Assembly: GCF_020042345.1 (NCBI RefSeq)
Contig: NZ_CP083387.1
Span: 558,001-622,000, forward strand
Source of the DNA: Arachidicoccus terrestris
GTDB taxonomy: Bacteria; Bacteroidota; Bacteroidia; Chitinophagales; Chitinophagaceae
Length of the DNA stretch: 64,000 nt
Direction of reading: 5' to 3'
Shown one piece after another: positions 56,152 through 64,000 of this stretch (the stretch's first letter is position 1; each line of letters opens with the position of its first letter). The notes beneath the pieces were generated by a model, which saw only the letters and a list, made by a program, of their open reading frames with translations, ran no database searches and was not told where the DNA came from. The position numbers were made by a program, and so were the translations under genes.

Positions 56152-56514
56152 TTAATTACATAAATGTCTTTCAACCGTCTTTTTAAAGTTCATCAAATCA
56201 AAAGGCTTTTTCAGATAGCCATCCGCTCCGATATCATCGCTTATCTGGGCGATCTCCGCATTTGCGGAAAACAAAATAACAGCAATATGATCATTACCTC
56301 TGTCTTCTTTCACCAGCTCTATCGCTTTCTTCCCGCCAATTTCAGGTATCCACAGGTCCATCAGAATCAAATCAGGATGGAAGCGTTCCACATCACTAAC
56401 AATGTTTTCACATCTACTGAAAGTTCTGATCGTCCTGCCAGGACCTGTTAGAATAATTTTGCATAATTCTAACAGGTCTCTGTCGTCTTCATAAATTAAA
56501 ATGCACTGTTCCAT
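56152..56514 (-). CDS. Single-domain response regulator
   Basis: A 120-residue receiver domain only. The acidic pair is Asp10-Asp11 (after Glu9), the phosphoacceptor Asp53 is in LILMDLW, Ser83 in LFSAN is the switch residue and Lys103 is in LKKPF. There is no output domain. It is 18 bases upstream of the ATPase-less kinase-like protein and 34 bases downstream of the CheB-CheR kinase, so it probably receives phosphate from that kinase. Confidence 0.92.
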   Translation of the reverse strand: MEQCILIYEDDRDLLELCKIILTGPGRTIRTFSRCENIVSDVERFHPDLILMDLWIPEIGGKKAIELVKEDRGNDHIAVILFSANAEIAQISDDIGADGYLKKPFDLMNFKKTVERHLCN

Positions 56515-56547
56515 AATCTCCGGTTTTAGCTTCGCAGCTTACAACCT

Positions 56548-59500
56548 CTACTTTCTAATGGGCAAAGAAAAGTAGAAGGTGCTGCCCTCTCCATATGTGC
56601 TTTCAACCCAGAGCTTACCGCCATGCCGTTTTACAATTTCATTCGTAATATAAAGACCGATACCCAACCCCTGAAATTGGATGGCATCCTGTTGATTTAC
56701 CCTGTAGTATCTTTCAAATATTTTCTTTAAATGGTCTTTATAAATACCAATACCCTGGTCTGCAACACTTATTATTACACTGTCTGCTTTTTGTTCAATT
56801 GTTACTCTTATTTCCTTCTGATGGGGTGAATATTTAACCGCGTTGGACAGCAAATTAATCAGCACCTGTGTCAGCCTTTCTTTGTCTCCTTTTATTTCTT
56901 TTGTCAGCCTCCCGTTTTTTATGATCCGATAATCGGGTGCCACATAATGAATACTCTCAATCGCTTCATCCACCAGCTCATTAAAATCCAGGTCGCTGAT
57001 CCGGTAAGGTAATTTTCCGTGTTGAATTTTACTTACGTCCAATAACTCCGCAATCAGCTCTGTCAGACGGTTCATCGACGCCAGCGCCTTGCTGGCATAT
57101 AACCTGTTCGCACCTTCGGCGGGTCCAAGATTCTGTTCAATTAACTGAAGATAAGCGGTAGCCGTTGTCAGAGGGGTTTTCATCTCATGACTGGCTATAT
57201 TAAGGAATTCATCTTTTTTCTGCTCGCTAATTTTCTGTTCATGTATATCTGTCGCAGTACCTACCCACATATTAATCTGTTCATCATAAAAAAACGGTAT
57301 CGCTCTGTTCAAGTGCCACCGGTATTTACCATCGCTACTTAAATAACGATTTTCAATCTCAAAAGGTTCGCCACTATCGATGGCCTTTTTAAAAGCATGC
57401 AGCGTATTTTTATAGTCCTCGGGATGAATAATAGACCTCCATCCGCTCCATTTTTGTTCATCAAAATTTACGCCAGTGTATTGATACCATTTTTTATTAT
57501 AGAATGTTATCGTCCCATCATTACGGTTGGTCCAGGTCATTACCGGCAAGGCCTCCAAAATACGTCTTAAATTCGCCTCATTTTCACGAATCTGGGACTG
57601 CGCTCTGATCAAACCGGTAATATCATATACAAAAACCATCACGCCCTCCGGCTGTCCGTCAATGTCACCAAATATCTGACAGGTAATGTCCAGAAACTTA
57701 CGTTCCAGCTTACCATATTTATTTTTGAGAAGGACGGGGATTTCCTTCCCCACATAGGGGGTTTTTGTGTTAAACACCCGGTCAAAGATCTTCAGATACT
57801 TATCATCGAGTTCACTTAATACTTTCTTTAAAGGCAAGCCTTCCGGGCTTCGTTGCCCGATCAGGTGAATAAAAGCAGGATTGGCGAACTCAAACGTAAA
57901 AGACCGCCCTTTTAGAATACAAATAGCGGCGGGCGTCTGCATAAAAAAATCATAATAGGTCTGCCGTTCTCTTGCCAAAATGAGATTCCGCTCATTTAGC
58001 TTACGGTCCGTCAGATCATCGATAGCCAGTAAGTACAGTGGCTCCGAAGACCGCTCAATGGGCTGAATATTAAAACAGATATCTCTCAGGCCCAGAACCG
58101 GGAAAATAAAGCTGACTTCAAGATCAACGGAACTCACTTCTTTTCTCTGGACTTTCAGAAGCGCCTTTTTTAATCCGGGTATATTCCATCCTCTTGCCTG
58201 TATATCAAAAACCGTTTTACCCAAAACTTCGCTCTGAAGGCAATGAAAGTGTTTTAAGAAAGCGGCATTCACCGATTTGACCTGAAAGGAATCATTCAAA
58301 ATAAGAAAGCTTTCATGCAATGTGTCAATAATAGACTCCGTTAGCTGCCGGTAATCATTGAGTTGCTCATTGCGCTCAGAAAGCTCCTGATTCACCGTCA
58401 GCAATTCCTCATTGGCACTCTGCAGTTCTTCCGTGCTGGTCTCCAGTTCTTCATTCAGACTCTGCAGTTCTTCGCTGTCACTGAGCAATTCCTCATTGGC
58501 ACTCTGTAATTCCTCCGTAATCGCTTCCTGATCTTCGCTGATCGCATGCATGTCCTCCCTTAACCTGGAAAGCTCTTTTTCCAGCTGTAAAATCCTTTTT
58601 GTCTTGTTGTCCAGAGACTCTTTATTTTCATCCAGCGCCAGAGGCTGCAGTTTTTCCACAAAGAGGATCAGAAAATAGGGTTCAATGGTGTTTAATAACG
58701 GCAGCACCTCTAATGTAACCAACCTGCCGCCCCCCAGCGGAATATCCTGTTTTACAAAGGGCTGATGTGATTTTTTTACTTTATGTAACGCACTCCTCAG
58801 TTCAAAAGCCAGCCCTTCCAAAACCATTTTCAGCACATTCAGACTGGCCTTACCCGGTGAAGGCTGTAAAAACCTTGATGTGGCACCTCTAAACTGTACG
58901 ATATCGAAATGATCATTTACAATCAGTGACGGTGGAGTAAACTTCGCCAAAAGGACGCTATCGGCATTGCGTTGAAAATCTTCACTTGTCCCCAAATGTG
59001 ATTTTGCCGGAACCTTGTTTTTGGACAGCGGCGTATGGGCTCTTCCAGAAAGCTTCGGAGGCTTTTCCGGCACCCGCTTTCTGGAATATATTTTATTCTT
59101 TTTATCATAAACAAAAAACAAGTCAGAAGCGTTTAAAGTCGTCTCTGATCTGCCAAGTAACAAAAAGCCCTTTTCCGCCAGTGCGTAATGAAATATCGTA
59201 AACGCCTTTTGCTGAAGGAAACTATTCATATAAATCAATACATTCCTGCAACTGATAATATCCATACGGGCAAACGGCGGATCTTTCAGAAAATTATGGA
59301 CCGCGAAAATACACAGATTACGTATTTTTTTATCAATGGTAAATTTTCCTTCAGACTCTGTGAAAAAAGCCGCCAGCCGCTGTGATGAAATCCCCTTTAA
59401 TTCCTTTTTATTATATTGGCCGCTTTTCGCCTTGGCAATAGCCCTTTCAGAAATATCCGTTGCAAAAATCTGAATCTTATATTGTTGGATATCATCTCCC

Positions 59501-60522
59501 AGAAATTCAAACAGCGAGATCGCCATTGAATACACCTCCTGACCGGTCGAACAACCGACGATCCAGACCCTGAGCGGTTGTGTTAAGGATTTTTGCTCAA
59601 GCAAGTACGGGTAAATAGATCCCCTTAAAAAATCAAACGTATTGGGGTCGCGGAAAAATTCAGTTACAGGAATCAACATATCCTGAAAGAGCAGATCCTG
59701 CTCCTCCTTACTTTCTTGCAGATAATGCAAATACTGATGTATCGACTCCAGCTTCAAATGCCCCATTCTACGGATAATCCGGCGACGGACAGTCGTTTGC
59801 TTATAAAAGGTAAAATCAACATCTTTTCTTAACAACAGTAGCCCATAGATCTGCTCGAACAAATTTTCCTGCAGAATGTTCTCCAGTTTTTGTTTGCCGG
59901 CACCATCCTCCAGTGCGTGTTTTACCTGAACAAGCTGGCGAAAAATATGTTCAGGAGCCAGCACCAGATCAACCACTTCTGCCTGAATAGCATTTTCCGG
60001 CATTCTTGTAAACTGTGCTGATTCAAGATCCTGAGCGATCGTAAGTCCTCCATGAGCTTTTATCGCGTGTAAACCCTGGGTACCATCCTCGTCTCTTCCT
60101 GAAAGCAACACACCGATAGCCTCTCCCCTGTGAACTTCTGCCAGTGAGGTAAAAAAAACATCAATCGCTCTGTTCTGTCTGGTATAAGTAGGTCTTTTCC
60201 CTAGCTTTAATACACCGTCGGTGGCAATCAGCAGTTTGTCGCTGGGAATAATATAGATATGATCAGGTTGCACCTTCATATTATCCTTTATGGCCATAAT
60301 AGGCACTTTGCTGAACTTCTCCAGAATGTCTGGAAGAATACTTTCATGCTCGGGCTGAAGATGCTGAACCAGTATAAATGCCATACCGCTGTCAGGCTCT
60401 ATGGACGACACAATCTTCTTAAATGCATCCAGTCCCCCTGCGGAGGCACCGATTCCGATTACCAGAAATCTATTGGTCGACAACTCTTTTTCAGGTGGGT
60501 TTTGTGGATCAAAGGGTGTCAA
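56548..60522 (-). CDS. CheB-CheR-PAS-histidine kinase fusion
   Basis: A 1324-residue cytoplasmic hybrid. CheB methylesterase domain: residues about 18-200, with Ser27 (GIGASAGG), His54 (VQHLQPEH) and Asp146. CheR methyltransferase: about 220-490, SAM site GCSTGQEVYS at 323-332. A glutamate-rich coiled coil follows (about 645-735, repeats of EELQSANEEL). Then at least three PAS domains (about 740-1085) and a HisKA-HATPase module (HEMKTPL, NLLSNAVKYSPH, DQGIGI, GLGIGLYI) to the end. The start is a TTG at 60522 (MTPFDPQ); no ATG is available before the CheB motif. Receptor methylation and signalling output is plausible, but no chemoreceptor is nearby. Confidence 0.93.
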   Translation of the reverse strand: MTPFDPQNPPEKELSTNRFLVIGIGASAGGLDAFKKIVSSIEPDSGMAFILVQHLQPEHESILPDILEKFSKVPIMAIKDNMKVQPDHIYIIPSDKLLIATDGVLKLGKRPTYTRQNRAIDVFFTSLAEVHRGEAIGVLLSGRDEDGTQGLHAIKAHGGLTIAQDLESAQFTRMPENAIQAEVVDLVLAPEHIFRQLVQVKHALEDGAGKQKLENILQENLFEQIYGLLLLRKDVDFTFYKQTTVRRRIIRRMGHLKLESIHQYLHYLQESKEEQDLLFQDMLIPVTEFFRDPNTFDFLRGSIYPYLLEQKSLTQPLRVWIVGCSTGQEVYSMAISLFEFLGDDIQQYKIQIFATDISERAIAKAKSGQYNKKELKGISSQRLAAFFTESEGKFTIDKKIRNLCIFAVHNFLKDPPFARMDIISCRNVLIYMNSFLQQKAFTIFHYALAEKGFLLLGRSETTLNASDLFFVYDKKNKIYSRKRVPEKPPKLSGRAHTPLSKNKVPAKSHLGTSEDFQRNADSVLLAKFTPPSLIVNDHFDIVQFRGATSRFLQPSPGKASLNVLKMVLEGLAFELRSALHKVKKSHQPFVKQDIPLGGGRLVTLEVLPLLNTIEPYFLILFVEKLQPLALDENKESLDNKTKRILQLEKELSRLREDMHAISEDQEAITEELQSANEELLSDSEELQSLNEELETSTEELQSANEELLTVNQELSERNEQLNDYRQLTESIIDTLHESFLILNDSFQVKSVNAAFLKHFHCLQSEVLGKTVFDIQARGWNIPGLKKALLKVQRKEVSSVDLEVSFIFPVLGLRDICFNIQPIERSSEPLYLLAIDDLTDRKLNERNLILARERQTYYDFFMQTPAAICILKGRSFTFEFANPAFIHLIGQRSPEGLPLKKVLSELDDKYLKIFDRVFNTKTPYVGKEIPVLLKNKYGKLERKFLDITCQIFGDIDGQPEGVMVFVYDITGLIRAQSQIRENEANLRRILEALPVMTWTNRNDGTITFYNKKWYQYTGVNFDEQKWSGWRSIIHPEDYKNTLHAFKKAIDSGEPFEIENRYLSSDGKYRWHLNRAIPFFYDEQINMWVGTATDIHEQKISEQKKDEFLNIASHEMKTPLTTATAYLQLIEQNLGPAEGANRLYASKALASMNRLTELIAELLDVSKIQHGKLPYRISDLDFNELVDEAIESIHYVAPDYRIIKNGRLTKEIKGDKERLTQVLINLLSNAVKYSPHQKEIRVTIEQKADSVIISVADQGIGIYKDHLKKIFERYYRVNQQDAIQFQGLGIGLYITNEIVKRHGGKLWVESTYGEGSTFYFSLPIRK

Positions 60523-60638
60523 AATATATTATTATTAAACATTATCTAGATATTATACAAATAAAGCTGCCTCAGCAGCTATGCCTGAAAGACGGCTATC
60601 AAGATCCGGCTTTAGCATCCAACAGGCCCTGTTTGACC

Positions 60639-61985
60639 TCATAGGTTAATTTCTTTCAACTTGTTATAAAGTGTTTTTCGATCAATCTTTAAAATAGAGG
60701 CTGCCTTCGTTTTATTATAATTGACTTTTTCCAGTACCCGGATAATCTCATTTTTCTGCGCTTCCAAAATAACATTCTTTAATTCCACGGGCTGTTTCGC
60801 CTTGGTCATTTCTGAAAAATCCGTGATCTCCAGCGGCAGGCTCTCTACTTCAATTGAGCCACCGTCATCTGTGAGTAAGCAAGCGCGCTTAATCACATTT
60901 TGCAGCTCCCTTATATTACCTGGCCAACTATAGTTCTGGAAAAGTTTTCTGACGGCGGGGCTCAGCCCTTTAATCTTTTTACCCAATTGCGCCTCCGCCT
61001 GATGAATAAAGGCCGCCGCCAGCAGGGGCAGATCCTCGATTCTTTCACTGAGCGTAGGTACTTCCAGTTTAAACTCATTTAATCGATGATAAAGATCCTC
61101 TCTAAAAGATTTCTGGCGGACTTTCTCGTATAAATCTTCATTGGAGGCGGCTATCACGCGAACATCGACAACCCTCTCTTTTACCTCACCAATACACCGT
61201 ACGGACTTTTCCTGTAAGGTTCTGAGCAGATACATCTGTACCTCATAACTCAGGTTACCGATTTCATCCAAAAAAATAGTTCCTCCGTCCGCTATCTCAA
61301 AAGCTCCTTTTTTATCCTGCATGGCACCGGTAAAAGCGCCCTTTAGGTGACCAAAAAGTTCACTGGCCGCCAACTCTTTGGAAAGACTGCCACAATCAAT
61401 GGCCACAAAATTCTGATCTCTTCTGCTGCTTTGATCATGGATCAGCCTGGCCAGCGCCTCTTTACCCGTACCTGTTTCTCCGTGAATGATCACACTATAG
61501 TCTGTAGGGGCAACTAAAGCAACATGTTCAAAAAGTCTTTTTGCCGCTGCACTATTGCCTTTGACATACTGATCATGTGAAGCGACCGTTTTGATTTTAG
61601 CAGGCGCTTTTTCCTTTTTTGGCCTTTTCTGAGATAAGGCCTCTTCGACCGTTTTCAGTATAATGTCGGGATACAACGGTTTGGTTAAAAAATGATAAGC
61701 TCCTTCTTTCACCAAATCTACCGCTGTCTGAATATTGCCGTATCCGCTAATAAAAATCACGATGGAATTTGGGTATAACTCATTTATTTTTGAAAGGATT
61801 TCAAGGCCATTGATGTCTCCCAGATTATAATCACAAACGATCAGATCAAAGGAATGCTTTTTTAGCAACAGCAAAGCCTGTTTACCCGACAGAGCAGTCG
61901 TCACATCGTACCCGCTCTTCTGTAAGAATTTGCTTAAAATTTTACAGATAGAAAGGTCATCGTCAATTATTAAAATTTTTTTCAT
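60639..61985 (-). CDS. Sigma-54-dependent response regulator (NtrC family)
   Basis: A 448-residue regulator. Receiver: residues 1-120, phosphoacceptor Asp52, Lys102. AAA+ sigma-54 activation domain: about 145-375, with Walker A GETGTGKE (169-176) and the sigma-54-contacting GAFTGA loop (216-221). C-terminal FIS-type helix-turn-helix is about 405-448 (KTKAASILKIDRKTLYNKLKE). All motifs for sigma-54 activation are intact. A TATATTTG element lies about 30 bases upstream. It is probably paired with the upstream or neighbouring kinase. Confidence 0.94.
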   Translation of the reverse strand: MKKILIIDDDLSICKILSKFLQKSGYDVTTALSGKQALLLLKKHSFDLIVCDYNLGDINGLEILSKINELYPNSIVIFISGYGNIQTAVDLVKEGAYHFLTKPLYPDIILKTVEEALSQKRPKKEKAPAKIKTVASHDQYVKGNSAAAKRLFEHVALVAPTDYSVIIHGETGTGKEALARLIHDQSSRRDQNFVAIDCGSLSKELAASELFGHLKGAFTGAMQDKKGAFEIADGGTIFLDEIGNLSYEVQMYLLRTLQEKSVRCIGEVKERVVDVRVIAASNEDLYEKVRQKSFREDLYHRLNEFKLEVPTLSERIEDLPLLAAAFIHQAEAQLGKKIKGLSPAVRKLFQNYSWPGNIRELQNVIKRACLLTDDGGSIEVESLPLEITDFSEMTKAKQPVELKNVILEAQKNEIIRVLEKVNYNKTKAASILKIDRKTLYNKLKEINL

Positions 61986-62014
61986 TTTTGTCGCATTGGG
62001 TTCGGGATCACAAA

Positions 62015-62022
62015 CAAATATA
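62015..62022 (-). promoter_or_regulatory. -7 element of the NtrC-type regulator gene
   Basis: TATATTTG on the minus strand matches TAnnTTTG exactly and lies about 30 bases before the ATG at 61985. Unlike the leaderless cases it leaves a normal short leader. Confidence 0.45.
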
Positions 62023-62152
62023 ATTCAATTGTCCCGAAAATGCGAATCAATAACATTTAGCCGAAGGATTTTATGTTCATTTCTATCCTCCCGGCTTCCT
62101 TTGCGGGCACCTTAATAAGAACCCGAATAGACAATATATTTTTTTAATTTGT

Positions 62153-64000
62153 TTATACCCGACCCAGTAACGATTTCGCCGACTGAATGATATTTTCCGG
62201 TGTAAATCCAAATTCATGCATCAGTTCTTCTCCAGGCGCAGATTCGCCAAAATGGTCGAGTCCAATCACCAGGCCCTCGTCACCCACGTATTTACACCAG
62301 CCCACCGGAGAAGCAGCCTCTACAGCGATCCTTTTGCGGATCGTTACAGGGAAAACCTTTTCTTTATATGCCTGATCCTGTTTATCAAAGAGTTCCCAAC
62401 TGGGAAAACTAACGACCCTTGCCCAGATGCCCGACTTATACAACTCGGTTTGAGCTTCTATTAACAGATGAACCTCACTGCCAGACCCCATCAAAATAAT
62501 TTCCGGCTCCTGTCCCTTGGGCGGTTCAGAGAGAATATAAGCACCTCGTTTTAAATTGCAAGCCGGGTAAAACCGCTCCTGGTCCAAAACCGGTATATTC
62601 TGCCTGGTTAAAATGAGTGCTACAGGGCCGGTCGTATGGGAAATAGCTGCTTTCCAGCCATAGGATGTTTCATTCGCATCCGCCGGCCGGATGACCACAA
62701 GATTAGGTACCGATCTTAATCCAACTAACTGTTCTACAGGCTGGTGCGTCGTCCCGTCTTCTCCGAGGCCGATGCTGTCGTGTGTAAATACATATATTGG
62801 GCGTATGCCCATAATTGCCGCCAGCCGGATAGGCGGCCGCATATAGTCCGAGAATATCAGAAAAGTAGCGCCATAGGCAATAAAACCCTTTGTCAGCGTG
62901 ATTCCATTTAAAATAGCCCCCATCGCATGTTCTCTGATACCAAAATGCAGGTTTCTGCCATCGGGATTGTCTACACTGAACGATCCCAAGTTTTCTATTA
63001 ATGTATCCGTAGAAGGGGCTAAATCTGCCGCGCCACCCACCAAAAGCGGTAAATAGTTGGCGATGGCTGTCAGTGCTTTTCCTGAAGCTTTCCGGGTGGC
63101 CATACCTTTATCCGAAGGTTCAAAAACCGGCAAATCTGCATCCCAGTCACCAGGAAGCTCACCACTGGCCGCTAAGCTATAAGCTTCCGCTAATTCAGGA
63201 AATTGCTTACTATAATTTTCCCAGAGCTTTTTCCAGGCTTCCTGCTTTTCCATTCCCTGATTACCGATCTGCTGATAATAAGTAAAGACCTCACTGGGAA
63301 TTTCGAAACTAACATCAGGATTAAATCCGAAATTTTCCTTCACCTTGCGGACCTCGTCCACACCCAGAGGAGCGCCATGCGCCGATGCAGTCCCGGCTTT
63401 ATTGGGACTGCCATAACCGATCTGCGTTCTGACAATAATCAAAGACGGTCTTTTTTTTTCTTCTTTGCCTTTTTGTATAGCTTCTTCAATCCGTCCGGTA
63501 TCATTTCCGTCAGCCACACGCTGAACATGCCATCCATAACTGCGGAACCTTTCCGCTACATCTTCGTTAAAGGCCAGTGAAGTACTTCCTTCAATGGTAA
63601 TCTGGTTATCATCATATAGATAAACGAGGCTCCCTAAACCCAAATGGCCAGCAATGGACGCTGCTTCCGAACTAATCCCCTCCATCATATCCCCGTCACT
63701 GCATATGGCATAAATGTTATAATCAAAAACCGGAAAGTCAGTTTTATTAAACCGGTTTGCCAACATTTTTTGCGCTATGCCCATGCCGACTCCATTGGCA
63801 AAACCCTGGCCCAGAGGCCCGGTCGTCACTTCTATTCCAGGCGTGAGTCCATACTCCGGATGTCCTGCTGTTATGCTATGCAACTGTCTGAAGTTTTTCA
63901 AATCTTCTAACTGAATATCATATCCTGTCAGGTACAGATAAGCGTATTGCAACAAACACGCATGGCCACAGGAAAGAACAAACCGGTCTCTTCCGGCCCA
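62153..64000 (-). CDS. tkt: Transketolase (partial, 5' end outside the window)
   Basis: At least 615 residues of a thiamine-diphosphate enzyme that transfers two-carbon units between sugar phosphates in the pentose phosphate pathway. The frame is open to the window edge, where it reads RDRFVLSCGHACLLQYAYLYLTGY, a family motif. The TPP-binding CSDGDMMEG and YDDNQITIEGS motifs, the second domain (LAPSTDTLIENLGSF, HFGIREHAMG) and the C-terminal domain are intact. The missing N-terminus is about 60 residues. Its cofactor is made by the thiamine operon at 29.7-37.3 kb. Confidence 0.96.
   Translation of the reverse strand, partial: WAGRDRFVLSCGHACLLQYAYLYLTGYDIQLEDLKNFRQLHSITAGHPEYGLTPGIEVTTGPLGQGFANGVGMGIAQKMLANRFNKTDFPVFDYNIYAICSDGDMMEGISSEAASIAGHLGLGSLVYLYDDNQITIEGSTSLAFNEDVAERFRSYGWHVQRVADGNDTGRIEEAIQKGKEEKKRPSLIIVRTQIGYGSPNKAGTASAHGAPLGVDEVRKVKENFGFNPDVSFEIPSEVFTYYQQIGNQGMEKQEAWKKLWENYSKQFPELAEAYSLAASGELPGDWDADLPVFEPSDKGMATRKASGKALTAIANYLPLLVGGAADLAPSTDTLIENLGSFSVDNPDGRNLHFGIREHAMGAILNGITLTKGFIAYGATFLIFSDYMRPPIRLAAIMGIRPIYVFTHDSIGLGEDGTTHQPVEQLVGLRSVPNLVVIRPADANETSYGWKAAISHTTGPVALILTRQNIPVLDQERFYPACNLKRGAYILSEPPKGQEPEIILMGSGSEVHLLIEAQTELYKSGIWARVVSFPSWELFDKQDQAYKEKVFPVTIRKRIAVEAASPVGWCKYVGDEGLVIGLDHFGESAPGEELMHEFGFTPENIIQSAKSLLGRV

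Noticed and set aside
58403-58520. Repeated DNA in the kinase coiled-coil region as a possible repeat element
   Set aside because: The repeats (EELQSANEEL) are the normal glutamate-rich coiled coil of this kinase family and need no separate explanation.
60540-60640. Possible small RNA or terminator in the gap between the large kinase gene and the NtrC gene
   Set aside because: I found no convincing hairpin with a T-tail and no conserved RNA motif.

Overview
The window looks like a chromosomal segment of a Bacteroidota bacterium, most likely a member of the Chitinophagaceae. The grounds are the Bacteroidota-type -7 promoter element TAnnTTTG in front of several genes, weak or absent Shine-Dalgarno sequences, families common in the phylum (DUF4142, DUF892, DUF4861, CheB-CheR-PAS kinase fusions, ThiH-type thiamine synthesis), and a decayed AlbA/Schlafen-type ATP-binding gene carrying the Asn-Asp repeat seen in that phylum. 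Genus-level placement is inference. No rRNA, CRISPR array, insertion sequence, integrase or phage module was seen.

Layout. 1-13 kb is housekeeping: a Bor-like lipoprotein, tRNA-Cys, a nucleoside phosphorylase, dapF, a DUF4197 lipoprotein, valS, two acetyltransferases, an FKBP, an M1 peptidase, an NlpC/P60 lipoprotein and a flavin reductase. It ends in a degraded ATP-binding-protein gene at 12.4-12.9 kb. 13-17 kb carries lpdA, a TIGR01777 epimerase, an unlisted 45-codon gene and ribBA. 17.9-26.2 kb is a uronate/pectin-type catabolic cluster on the minus strand: LacI regulator, GH88, DUF2264, GH29, kduD, kduI, DUF4861. It has no SusC/SusD pair inside the window. 26.3-29.6 kb has a dipeptide epimerase, a VOC protein, a deoxynucleoside kinase and trpS.

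29.7-37.3 kb is a complete TPP-riboswitch-controlled thiamine operon (thiS-thiC-tenI-like-thiD-thiE-thiG-thiH-thiF). Between the aptamer and thiS I find a perfect 12-bp hairpin that includes the thiS start codon. Its upstream arm can pair instead with the 5' strand of the aptamer, which gives a complete candidate translational switch. 37.4-44.1 kb has a FAD-Rieske fusion, a small conserved protein, a GT4 glycosyltransferase, a glycogen-debranching-type glucosidase and an Fpg/Nei glycosylase.

44-56 kb reads as a DNA-repair and stress region: LigD and Ku (bacterial end joining) around an NDH-2, an iron-permease-like protein and a DUF421 protein, then a CinA-C protein, two PA2169-type helical-bundle proteins, DUF4142, DUF892 and disordered or unknown proteins. 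55.4-62 kb is a signalling block: a GAF-like/DHp protein with no ATPase domain, a single-domain response regulator, a 1324-residue CheB-CheR-PAS-histidine kinase and a sigma-54 NtrC-type regulator. The window ends inside a transketolase gene.

The most unusual items are the thiS start-codon switch, promoter elements that sit only 2-6 bases from start codons (probable leaderless mRNAs), two short genes easily missed by annotation, the ATPase-less kinase-like protein, and a nested inverted repeat between the divergent stress genes.
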